A stretch of DNA of 34,396 nucleotides, taken from contig DEJG01000018.1 in NCBI GenBank assembly GCA_002353295.1, forward strand, positions 1-34,396, read 5' to 3'. This document shows positions 26,329-33,000 of the stretch, one piece after another. Under the pieces are notes generated by a model. That model was given only the letters and a program-made list of their open reading frames with translations, searched no databases and was not told the origin of the DNA. The stretch's first letter is position 1. Each line of letters opens with the position of its first letter. A program made the position numbers and the translations under genes. Origin of the DNA: Prevotella sp. UBA2754. Lineage in GTDB: Bacteria; Bacteroidota; Bacteroidia; Bacteroidales; Bacteroidaceae.

Positions 26329-27123
26329 ATGAAAAAGATACTGCTTTACCTCCTCGCACTCTGTGCATCAGCCAGTGCCACCACGCTCGAAACGCAAGCC
26401 ACCGACCAGATGTCGTGGAAACCCACCGCCTATAACTTCCAGGTACCCGCCTATTTTTCCGACGGCACCGAGTATTTCTATGGCGACGGCCCCTACTCTA
26501 TGGTCATCTATAAGCATCAGGATGCCCAACTGAGCTACTGCTCGCTTTTAGGCAACTGGGCTTGCGACGACGAGGCTTTCCCCGTTCCAGGCAGTGTCCT
26601 CGCCCAGAACGCCACCATCAAGAACATCGTCTATCATGCCAAGAACGGAGTCTTCTCAGGCTACACCACCGATGGTCGCATTTTCTATATGAAGAAGAAA
26701 AGCCAACCGAATGCCGTTGCCCCAGAAGAAGGTTTTTCGATTTGCCACTCCAGTTTCCTTGCCATCATCTATCCCAAGAGCCGACAGAAGGAGATGGACC
26801 CGGTGATTCAGATGATCAATAAAATCAAAAGTTTTGAAGGCAGCAGTCCGTCAAGCACTCCCCTCACCTATAAATCAGTAGCCGGCATATACGACAGCTA
26901 CGACGAGGACGGAGGCAACCAGGAGCGTATCAGCCTCAACGCCGATGGTACCGCCACCTGGAATATGGTGGGCAGTCTCCATTTCACTGAGCTCACCTAC
27001 ACCATCAAGGGCAACACCATCCGCATCAAGGAAGTCGATGGCTCAACCATCAACTACACCTACGACCCCAAAGCCCGAACCCTAAAGAGTCCCAATGGCA
27101 CCATTTACCATTGGCAGGAATAG
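26329..27123 (+). CDS. Secreted protein of unknown function with a C-terminal lipocalin-like beta region
   Basis: A 264-residue protein beginning with a signal peptide (MKKILLYLLALCASASA, probable cleavage after residue 17). Residues ~27-165 are aromatic-rich and do not match a family I recognise. Residues ~185-264 alternate beta strands in the pattern IYDSYDEDGG, ISLNADGTATW, YTIKGNTIRI and YDPKARTL, which resembles the small lipocalin-like barrels common in Bacteroidota secreted proteins. It has its own promoter and a strong downstream terminator, so it is monocistronic. Third codon positions are GC-rich, unlike the AT-rich genes that follow. Confidence 0.75.
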   Translation: MKKILLYLLALCASASATTLETQATDQMSWKPTAYNFQVPAYFSDGTEYFYGDGPYSMVIYKHQDAQLSYCSLLGNWACDDEAFPVPGSVLAQNATIKNIVYHAKNGVFSGYTTDGRIFYMKKKSQPNAVAPEEGFSICHSSFLAIIYPKSRQKEMDPVIQMINKIKSFEGSSPSSTPLTYKSVAGIYDSYDEDGGNQERISLNADGTATWNMVGSLHFTELTYTIKGNTIRIKEVDGSTINYTYDPKARTLKSPNGTIYHWQE

Positions 27124-27127
27124 TAAT

Positions 27128-27185
27128 CATATAACCCAACAGGGCGTAATACCTGATATACAGGGCGTTTGAAGTGGGTTATATG
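27128..27185. repeat. Inverted repeat enclosing a direct repeat
   Basis: A perfect 11-bp inverted repeat, CATATAACCCA (27128-27138) and TGGGTTATATG (27175-27185), encloses two copies of CAGGGCGT (27140-27147 and 27161-27168) spaced 21 bp apart. It lies directly after the secreted-protein stop. The arms could form a terminator-proximal stem, and the 21-bp spacing (two helical turns) would also suit a protein-binding site. Confidence 0.65.
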
Positions 27186-27212
27186 GCTTTGTTTTCTTCT
27201 TTCACGAAACGT

Positions 27213-27247
27213 AAGGGGGAAGTTGCAGAACTGCCCCCTTATTTTTT
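27213..27247 (+). terminator. Intrinsic terminator after the secreted protein gene
   Basis: The arms AAGGGGG (27213-27219) and CCCCCTT (27234-27240) continue inward, past one mismatch, as AGTT/AACT around a GCAG loop. The sequence ATTTTTT (27241-27247) follows. This is a strong rho-independent terminator on the plus strand and insulates the downstream WYL regulator gene. Confidence 0.88.
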
Positions 27248-27318
27248 GTGGAAAAGTGATTATTCCTAATTTAATAAGATTTTTCCATATAGGGTGTATA
27301 AGTTATCTAAAAATTGTG

Positions 27319-27326
27319 TATATTTG
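27319..27326 (+). promoter_or_regulatory. Candidate -7 box for the first WYL regulator
   Basis: TATATTTG matches TAnnTTTG exactly, 19 bp before the ATG at 27346. The position supports 27346 as the start. No clear -33 box is visible, as may be expected for a regulated promoter. Confidence 0.55.
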
Positions 27327-27345
27327 TGACAGAAATACGTTGCTT

Positions 27346-28251
27346 ATGAATACATATACGAAGTTCAAAGAATACATCTGGTTAGTGAACACCATTTACC
27401 ATGCTAGAGCCATAACTCTCTCAGAAATTAATAAGAAATGGCTACAGACAGAAATGAGTGAAGGTATCACGTTGTCTCGCACGACATTCCATCGCCATCG
27501 TATTGCCATTGAGGAAATCTTTGGCCTGTATATTGATTGCGACAAGAAACGAGGCAATAAGTACTTTATTGGGAATAGGGAAGTATTGGAGGAAGATTCT
27601 GTTCAAAACTGGATGCTGTCAACCATGAGTGTTGGAAACATCTTGAGTGAGAGCCACAGTTTGCACGACCGCATTTTGCTCGAGAATGTTCCTTCTGGCG
27701 GAGAAATGTTACAACAGGTCATCAAGGCCATGAAAGAAAGTAAGAAGATTTCGATAACATATCGTCGGTATGGTGGACATGCTACGAGGACATTTGAACT
27801 TGAGCCATATTGCTTGAAACTATTTGTGCAACGCTGGTATTTACTTGGACGTTTCGCTGATAAAGGAATGGCAATATTCTCCTTTGACCGTATATTGGAG
27901 ATTAAAATGAGCAATGAGAAATTCAAGGTTGATGAGGATTTCGATGCTGCCAGCTATTTTATCGATTGTTTTGGTGTGATGTTGGATGAGAATTCGAAGC
28001 CAGAGAAGGTTTTAATCAGAGCCTATGGGTATGAGCCCTATTATCTTCGTGACCTCCCTTTGCACCATTCTCAGCGTGAGATTCAATCTACAGAAGAATA
28101 TAGTGATTTTGAATTGAGGTTGAAAATCACTTCTGACTTTAAATCAAAACTCCTCTCTCGTGGTGAATGGATAGAAATCCTGGAACCAAAAGCTTTGGCT
28201 GAGGAAATTGTAGAATGGCATCAAAAAGCTATCGATAGATATAAAAGATGA
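27346..28251 (+). CDS. WYL-domain transcriptional regulator (copy 1)
   Basis: A 301-residue protein from the ATG at 27346. The frame is open upstream to 27169, but that part runs through the terminator and promoter, so the longer version is rejected. Residues 1-80 form a winged-helix-like DNA-binding region (RTTFHRHRIAIEEIF near 45-59). The WYL domain follows, with W164-Y165-L166 in QRWYLLGR, and a C-terminal WCX-like extension (residues ~205-301, ending in EWHQKAIDRYKR). WYL regulators sense ligands, often nucleic acids or nucleotides, and many repress defence operons (for example BrxR and CapW). It leads the plus-strand cluster that follows and aligns without gaps to the second WYL protein up to the WYL motif. 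Confidence 0.88.
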   Translation: MNTYTKFKEYIWLVNTIYHARAITLSEINKKWLQTEMSEGITLSRTTFHRHRIAIEEIFGLYIDCDKKRGNKYFIGNREVLEEDSVQNWMLSTMSVGNILSESHSLHDRILLENVPSGGEMLQQVIKAMKESKKISITYRRYGGHATRTFELEPYCLKLFVQRWYLLGRFADKGMAIFSFDRILEIKMSNEKFKVDEDFDAASYFIDCFGVMLDENSKPEKVLIRAYGYEPYYLRDLPLHHSQREIQSTEEYSDFELRLKITSDFKSKLLSRGEWIEILEPKALAEEIVEWHQKAIDRYKR

Positions 28252-28262
28252 AAAAAGCCGAG

Positions 28263-28300
28263 GTTGTTCCACGATTTGAAACAACATGCGGTTATCTTTG
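28263..28300 (+). promoter_or_regulatory. Promoter with overlapping inverted repeat upstream of the Sel1-repeat gene
   Basis: A -7 box TATCTTTG (28293-28300) lies 40 bp before the ATG at 28340. Just upstream is an imperfect inverted repeat, GTTGTTCC (28263-28270) and GAAACAAC (28278-28285), matching at 7 of 8 positions. It covers the -33 region, where a repressor would act. The WYL regulator just upstream is the obvious candidate, but this is inference. Confidence 0.45.
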
Positions 28301-28339
28301 CATCAGAAAATAATGTAGGACTAAAAAAATGAAATAGTT

Positions 28340-28867
28340 ATGGACGACAAGAGATTTGAAGGAATTCCCAAGAATTACAGATCGTTTCTTTTGGATTATT
28401 CGAATGACCCTGAGAAGCATGGTTGGAAACGTGAAGACGTAGAATATATCTTGGAGAGTATAAAAAATGATACGCTTAATCCAAAGGAATTCAGTTGCAC
28501 AGAAGATGACTTATACAATAATATTGGTACTTTTTTCGAAGATGGTGTCTGTGTAAAGGCTGACATCGAGAATGCTGTATATTGGTATGAGCGTGCAATA
28601 AAGATGAATAATGATTTGTCGAGGAGTAATCTTGCAGATATTCTTCGTAAAGGCACACAAGGTTATCCGAAAAACTTGCAACGCGCATTCGAACTCTACA
28701 AAGCGTGTGGTCTGCCTTATGCTCACTATCGTTGTGGAGAGTTTTACGAGCACGGTTGGGGAACAGAAAAAGACCTAGAGAAAGCTAAGACCTATTACAC
28801 ACTTGCCTATAAGGAAGGACACGGATTGGCAAGAAAGAAACTGAAGGAGTGGAATTTCTTAGAGTAA
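28340..28867 (+). CDS. Sel1-like repeat (SLR) protein
   Basis: A 175-residue protein with no signal peptide, so probably cytoplasmic. The N-terminal ~60 residues are charged and unassigned. Residues ~60-170 hold about three Sel1-type repeats, seen in AVYWYERAIKMNND, AFELYKACGLPYAHY and YEHGWGTEKDLEKAKTYYTLAYKEGHGLARKKL. Such repeats form helical scaffolds for protein-protein contacts. It sits between the WYL regulator and the ADP-ribosylglycohydrolase gene, with its own promoter, and is AT-rich like its neighbours. The partner protein is unknown. Confidence 0.8.
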   Translation: MDDKRFEGIPKNYRSFLLDYSNDPEKHGWKREDVEYILESIKNDTLNPKEFSCTEDDLYNNIGTFFEDGVCVKADIENAVYWYERAIKMNNDLSRSNLADILRKGTQGYPKNLQRAFELYKACGLPYAHYRCGEFYEHGWGTEKDLEKAKTYYTLAYKEGHGLARKKLKEWNFLE

Positions 28868-28893
28868 ATAAATTTAAGTTGGGTAGATGCTGG

Positions 28894-28901
28894 TATATTT
28901 G
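28894..28901 (+). promoter_or_regulatory. Candidate -7 box for the ADP-ribosylglycohydrolase gene
   Basis: TATATTTG matches TAnnTTTG. The flanking 117-bp gap also holds a direct repeat ATTTAAGTT (28872-28880 and 28956-28964) with TTGGG and CCCAA on its inner sides. The leader to the ATG at 28985 would be about 80 nt. Confidence 0.35.
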
Positions 28902-28984
28902 GAACAAATCAGACGTGCGCAGAAGGAGAGAGGCTCAAGTCTACCGCCCAAATAGATTTAAGTTTCAATGTCTAATCAATAGTT

Positions 28985-30139
28985 ATGTTAGGAGCGATTA
29001 TAGGTGATATTGTTGGTAGTCGCTGGGAGTTTAATCCTACGAATGACTACAACTTCGAACTTTTCTCAGATAAGAATGGTTTTACGGATGATACAATCTG
29101 TACCATCGCTATCGCTGATGCCATCTTGCATCATTCTGATGACTACGGCAAATATATCCACGAATGGTGTCGCAAGTATTCAAGTCCAATGGGTGGTTAT
29201 GGTGGCAGGTTCGCACAATGGGTACATAGCGACAGTCCCCAGCCCTATGGCAGCTATGGAAACGGCTCTGCTATGAGAGTGAGTCCTGTGGCATGGGCAT
29301 ATCACAGAAAGGATACCGTTCTAAATGCTGCTAAACAAACAGCCGAATGTACCCACAACCATTCTGAGGGTATCAAGGGCGCACAGACGGTGGCACTTGC
29401 AGTTTGTAGGGCTCTTCAACTTAGGAGGCTGAAAGTAAAAGCAAAAGATGTCGTAAATACAGTGATTACCGAATGTTTGGATTATTCAGGTTACAGTATC
29501 AATATTCATAAGAAAGATGTTGAAAACAAGTTTGACGAAACATGTCAGGGAACGGTGCCTGTTGCTTTATGGATTATCAGTCAGAGTAAAGGCTTTGAAG
29601 ATGCCATCCGTCGAGCTGTCAGTCTTGGTGCCGATGCAGATACGTTAGGAGCTATTGTTGGTAGTATAGCTGAAGCTATTTGGGGTATCCCAGAAAGCAT
29701 TAGAGTCAAAGCCATTTCTTATCTTGATGACAGAATGAAGAAGGTGCTGTCAAAGTGGAGAAAGAGCGAGTTACTGAAGACTATCGACATCAAAACTTTT
29801 ATTGAGAAGTATATAGACTACTTTCAAACAAAGTTTGATCCTAATACATCTTCATATTACGACTTGTTTGAATCACCTTTCTTTCCCAATGAATGTTGGA
29901 ATTTAGGCTTTGAAATGGACTGCGGTAAAAGTTTTATTGCAGCCTATGGACAAGAAGCATGGCATTCTCACAGTGAACTGTTATCAGTTATTGACAAAGC
30001 TGATGATGTCATCGTCTTAGGCTCTGCCCTTTTCTCACAATGGAGATACTTTAATCATTGGTCCTATGGTCATGCTACAGAAGAGGACAAAGAATGGTTC
30101 CTTATCATATTACGTCGCATGCAAGAACTTATAAAATAG
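28985..30139 (+). CDS. ADP-ribosylglycohydrolase (DraG/ARH-like) with unassigned C-terminal domain
   Basis: A 384-residue protein. Residues 1-~255 form the ADP-ribosylglycohydrolase fold with its metal-binding motifs intact: GDIVGSRWE at 7-15, FTDDT at 33-37, and GADADTLGA at 215-223 (D217, D219 and T220). These enzymes remove ADP-ribose from proteins or nucleic acids, or hydrolyse related conjugates. Residues ~265-384 are extra compared with a minimal ARH; they contain WNLGFEMDCGKSFIAAYG and GSALFSQWRYFNHWSYGH, which I cannot assign to a named family. The next gene starts 4 bp after the stop. The extension may bind the substrate or a neighbour's product, which is inference. Confidence 0.88.
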   Translation: MLGAIIGDIVGSRWEFNPTNDYNFELFSDKNGFTDDTICTIAIADAILHHSDDYGKYIHEWCRKYSSPMGGYGGRFAQWVHSDSPQPYGSYGNGSAMRVSPVAWAYHRKDTVLNAAKQTAECTHNHSEGIKGAQTVALAVCRALQLRRLKVKAKDVVNTVITECLDYSGYSINIHKKDVENKFDETCQGTVPVALWIISQSKGFEDAIRRAVSLGADADTLGAIVGSIAEAIWGIPESIRVKAISYLDDRMKKVLSKWRKSELLKTIDIKTFIEKYIDYFQTKFDPNTSSYYDLFESPFFPNECWNLGFEMDCGKSFIAAYGQEAWHSHSELLSVIDKADDVIVLGSALFSQWRYFNHWSYGHATEEDKEWFLIILRRMQELIK

Positions 30140-30143
30140 TGAA

Positions 30144-31022
30144 ATGAATATGAAAAAGAAAGACTTACCACAAGGATATGTACCATCTATTAAAGATGCA
30201 GAATGGTTTCTTGACTACTGGAAGAATCTTCCAAGCTACTCTAATCAGGAGAAAGCATTGGATAAGCTTTTCATGGGCATTTGTAAGCGAAATGACAACA
30301 TTGAGGATATTCTGATAAAGTGTTCTTCTTTAAATGATTTTTATAGTACCAACATCTTTGATATCCATACAGTGGCTCAACATATTCTTTTGTTGAAAAT
30401 CGATGAGAGATTAGAAAAAGGGGATTTGTCGCTAGTAAACGATATTTCCCATGTAGAAGTGAATGGGAAGGTGCACACTTTCTATTCCTTTGCAACTAAA
30501 TACTGTAGCCATCATAATCCGGAACGTTATGCTATATATGATAGCTATGTAGAAAAGGTTCTCGTTTCAATGAACAGTCGTGACCATTTTGCGGAATTCA
30601 GGCAGGAACAGTTGAGGTGTTATAATACATATATGAGTGTTGTTCGAGCTTTTCAAAAGCGCTATGGTCTAATGCAGTTTACAATCAAACAGCTAGATCA
30701 ATATCTTTGGCAGTTGGGCAAATGGTATTTCAATCCATATGGACTCAGTTATAAGTACTATAATCGCGAAGACGAGAACCCATTTTCAAGCGATGATTTT
30801 CGTAGTCATTTCTGGCATGGTGAGATGATGTTTGTTAATTCTCATCAAAAAGTCGGTTATTGGAAAGAGTTAGGAAAAGAATGGCTAAGAGATGCAAATG
30901 AGCAAATAAAGCAATTAGCCTGCAGGTACACACCTGAGCAGTTCGGTGTCATAACCTATATTTCAGCATTATTTGGAAAATGGTGTCCTTACGATAACCA
31001 ATCATGGATTGTAGAATATTAA
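30144..31022 (+). CDS. Unrecognised protein in the ADP-ribosylglycohydrolase cluster
   Basis: A 292-residue cytoplasmic protein of unknown function. Residues ~35-210 are helical and include YSFATKYCSHHNPERYAIYD and a later LDQYLWQLGKWYF. That pattern recalls a helix-hairpin-helix glycosylase-like fold, but I hold this loosely. Residues ~220-292 look like a separate small domain (SHFWHGEMMFVNSHQK and a C-terminal YTPEQFGVITYISALFGKW). The start is 4 bp after the ADP-ribosylglycohydrolase stop and the next gene follows by 11 bp, so the three are very likely one transcript. Confidence 0.7.
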   Translation: MNMKKKDLPQGYVPSIKDAEWFLDYWKNLPSYSNQEKALDKLFMGICKRNDNIEDILIKCSSLNDFYSTNIFDIHTVAQHILLLKIDERLEKGDLSLVNDISHVEVNGKVHTFYSFATKYCSHHNPERYAIYDSYVEKVLVSMNSRDHFAEFRQEQLRCYNTYMSVVRAFQKRYGLMQFTIKQLDQYLWQLGKWYFNPYGLSYKYYNREDENPFSSDDFRSHFWHGEMMFVNSHQKVGYWKELGKEWLRDANEQIKQLACRYTPEQFGVITYISALFGKWCPYDNQSWIVEY

Positions 31023-31033
31023 TTCTATTTATT

Positions 31034-31633
31034 ATGGCTATTTATATTAATATGGATAGGGGCGATTATTTTAACAAAGGAATTGCTCCGAGACAAAGAA
31101 GAGTGCACATTCTTAGATGGAATCCTTCTATATCAAGTTTCAAACGTGAGGGGTTTGATTTCTATTTCTCCCACTATAAAAACAACCTTCCACTAGATCC
31201 AGAAGACAAATTTGATTGGTCTGTTTGGAATTGGAGGGAAGTAATGCATCGGGACTTGTTCATAATGATGCAAGTTGGTCAGGAAGTTAATGGAATAGTA
31301 TGGGGCGGGTTTCTTGGAGGTTACCCATATCAATACAAAAGAGAAGATGGCACCCTCACGAAAAGTTATTTTTTTGAGACTACAGTTATGTACATGAATC
31401 GCATTGAAAAAACTGGTCTGATGACTGCTGAAAAATTAATTCAAGTAATTCCTGAAGTGGACTGGCTTCATGGTCATTCTGGAGAAATGCTCACCATTGA
31501 AAATGCGGAGAAGTTAGGCCTTTTTATAGTTAATGAATTGAAAGATGTGGGTGAGGACATAAATATCTATTTCGACTCTTATAATCAAAAAAAGTATGTT
31601 CTTGCCGATATTCTGACATTTATGTGTCCGTGA
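31034..31633 (+). CDS. Unrecognised small protein ending the ADP-ribosylglycohydrolase cluster
   Basis: A 199-residue protein from the ATG at 31034. The ATG at 31004 lies inside the previous gene and adds a poor N-terminus; one at 31052 is also possible. It is soluble and aromatic-rich, with WSVWNWREVMHRDLF and VNGIVWGGFLGGYP in the middle and acidic helices after. I recognise no family or catalytic motif. It is the last gene of the plus-strand cluster; a REP-like palindrome starts 2 bp after its stop and may end transcription. Confidence 0.65.
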   Translation: MAIYINMDRGDYFNKGIAPRQRRVHILRWNPSISSFKREGFDFYFSHYKNNLPLDPEDKFDWSVWNWREVMHRDLFIMMQVGQEVNGIVWGGFLGGYPYQYKREDGTLTKSYFFETTVMYMNRIEKTGLMTAEKLIQVIPEVDWLHGHSGEMLTIENAEKLGLFIVNELKDVGEDINIYFDSYNQKKYVLADILTFMCP

Positions 31634-31634
31634 A

Positions 31635-31655
31635 TCGAGGGGACAGTCTCCACGA
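31635..31655. repeat. REP-like palindrome (left copy)
   Basis: A 21-nt imperfect palindrome: TCG and CGA outer arms around GGGGAC and GTCTCC with one G-T wobble. It resembles the GGGAC/GTCCC-type repetitive extragenic palindromes found in many genomes. A related palindrome lies at 32015-32028, and the two bracket the KilA-N relic. Confidence 0.5.
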
Positions 31656-31696
31656 CTACCTTTGACGGCAATTATTATCCAATGTCATTTTACTTT

Positions 31697-32012
31697 TCAT
31701 TCAAATCTGATCATTTGAGCGAGTTGCAGGAAATAGTCATTTGACCAGATGCCCATTTCCTTGAGACGCTGGAATTCCTTGACGAGATAAAGTTTGAATT
31801 CCACAGAAATCCAAGATGCAAATTCAAAGGCAATATCTGTGCGTGCGTAAGTACCTCCGTAACGACCTGCCATTGCTACAAGTCCTTTTGCATTTGTTGT
31901 TTCAATCCATCTTGATGGCGACATTGTGAAAGCATTGAGTCCTGCCTCTTTCCTAAACCCCTCGAATTCGAGGGGGGGTAAAACAAGGATTGAATAGTTG
32001 TTCCCATTCGAA
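31697..32012 (-). pseudogene. KilA-N domain gene relic with +1 frameshift
   Basis: The minus strand encodes a recognisable KilA-N fragment in two frames. The first part (from 32012) reads FEWEQLFNPCFTP. It shifts at a run of seven G on the plus strand (31972-31978) and continues LEFEGFRKEAGLNAF, then NAKGLVAMAGRYGGTY and IAFEFASW, to a stop at 31697. Six G instead of seven would restore a continuous KilA-N reading. The N-terminus and the C-terminal domain expected of full-length proteins (usually ~250-300 residues) are missing, so it is a broken remnant. KilA-N proteins are phage-derived DNA-binding proteins, so this points to past mobile-element or phage gene content here. Confidence 0.8.
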
Positions 32013-32014
32013 AC

Positions 32015-32028
32015 AGGGACCCGTCCCT
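32015..32028. repeat. REP-like palindrome (right copy)
   Basis: AGGGAC (32015-32020) and GTCCCT (32023-32028) are perfectly complementary around CC, with partially complementary ACA and TGT flanks. It is of the same general type as the palindrome at 31635-31655 and marks the other edge of the KilA-N relic. Confidence 0.5.
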
Positions 32029-32046
32029 ATGTCTCAATTGATGGCA

Positions 32047-33000
32047 TCAGAGATTATAAACTGATGTCATTTCTTTTATCCACCTGATTACTTCCTTTCT
32101 CACATGTTCTGGCGATATGACTTCAACCTCGCTACTCATCGTCAAGATATGCTGAATAAAATCGTAGGTGGGCATCAGCGTCACTTCAAAGATTGAGTAA
32201 TCGCTATGCTTTTCCACCTCACGTTGCGACCAGTGTATAGGCAGTTTTCGCAGATAATCGCGCCTGTGGTTGATATCAGTAGCCTTTATGCGGATACGCT
32301 CTGCTTTAAGCACTTCTGGTTCAACTATGATGCCAAAGGCGTCAGCAAAGTAGGAGTCTACCGAAAGCCCACGTGGCATCTTGAATGTGTCCTCTGTAGC
32401 AAATATCCGATGTACCCTGTCAAGCGCATAACGTCGTATTCGCCCTTGCTTTGTCCGTTCCTCAGGCTCTTCGCCCTCAGGCGCATTAAGCATCACACCA
32501 ATGACATACCATCTTTGGTGGAATACTCGTACAAAGTATGGCTCCAGCAAGATCTCGCAAGGCTCATCATCAAAGAAATCCTGATAAAGGAGGTTTACGA
32601 CCTGATTTTTCTTCATGCATTCCAATATCTTCAGCAAATGCCCGTTTCCATATGGAATCGTTTCGTACATCACCCTATCACGCAGTCCTTTGCTGTCCTG
32701 CAACAGTCCGTTAACGGCAAAAGCAGACAGCAGCCAATCCTTCACATTGTCTTTTTCCAGCCATTCACGGTTAACAATGCGATACCTATACCCATTACGA
32801 GCATCAGACGATATGTCAATGTCAAACGCTTCCTCAATAGCACGCAAACAATCAGCAAACGTCCGCTTAGGTAAGCTGGTCTTCAGCGAGTTCAACTCCG
32901 TCTGCTCCCACTCATACGCAAACTCCTTATACGTTAATCCCTTAGGATTCTCGTACAGCTTTGATAATATCCAGATATGTCTGCGCAGGTAGTCCTTCAT
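32047..33000 (-). CDS. WYL-domain transcriptional regulator (copy 2)
   Basis: A 317-residue protein with an N-terminal winged-helix-like region (residues 1-75, KRTFADCLRAIEEAF near 45-59). The WYL domain has W164-Y165-V166 in QRWYVIGV, and a C-terminal WCX-like extension follows. The first ~166 residues align position for position with the WYL protein at 27346-28251, so the two are paralogues. Here it is the last gene of a minus-strand operon, its ATG overlapping the AAA+ ATPase stop by 4 bp (ATGA). It probably regulates its own operon; the promoter lies outside the window. Confidence 0.88.
   Translation of the reverse strand: MKDYLRRHIWILSKLYENPKGLTYKEFAYEWEQTELNSLKTSLPKRTFADCLRAIEEAFDIDISSDARNGYRYRIVNREWLEKDNVKDWLLSAFAVNGLLQDSKGLRDRVMYETIPYGNGHLLKILECMKKNQVVNLLYQDFFDDEPCEILLEPYFVRVFHQRWYVIGVMLNAPEGEEPEERTKQGRIRRYALDRVHRIFATEDTFKMPRGLSVDSYFADAFGIIVEPEVLKAERIRIKATDINHRRDYLRKLPIHWSQREVEKHSDYSIFEVTLMPTYDFIQHILTMSSEVEVISPEHVRKEVIRWIKEMTSVYNL

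Noticed and set aside
27169..27345. N-terminal extension of the first WYL regulator
   Set aside because: The frame is open from 27169, but it runs through the intrinsic terminator and the -7 box. The ATG at 27346 fits the promoter and aligns with the start of the paralogue at 33000.
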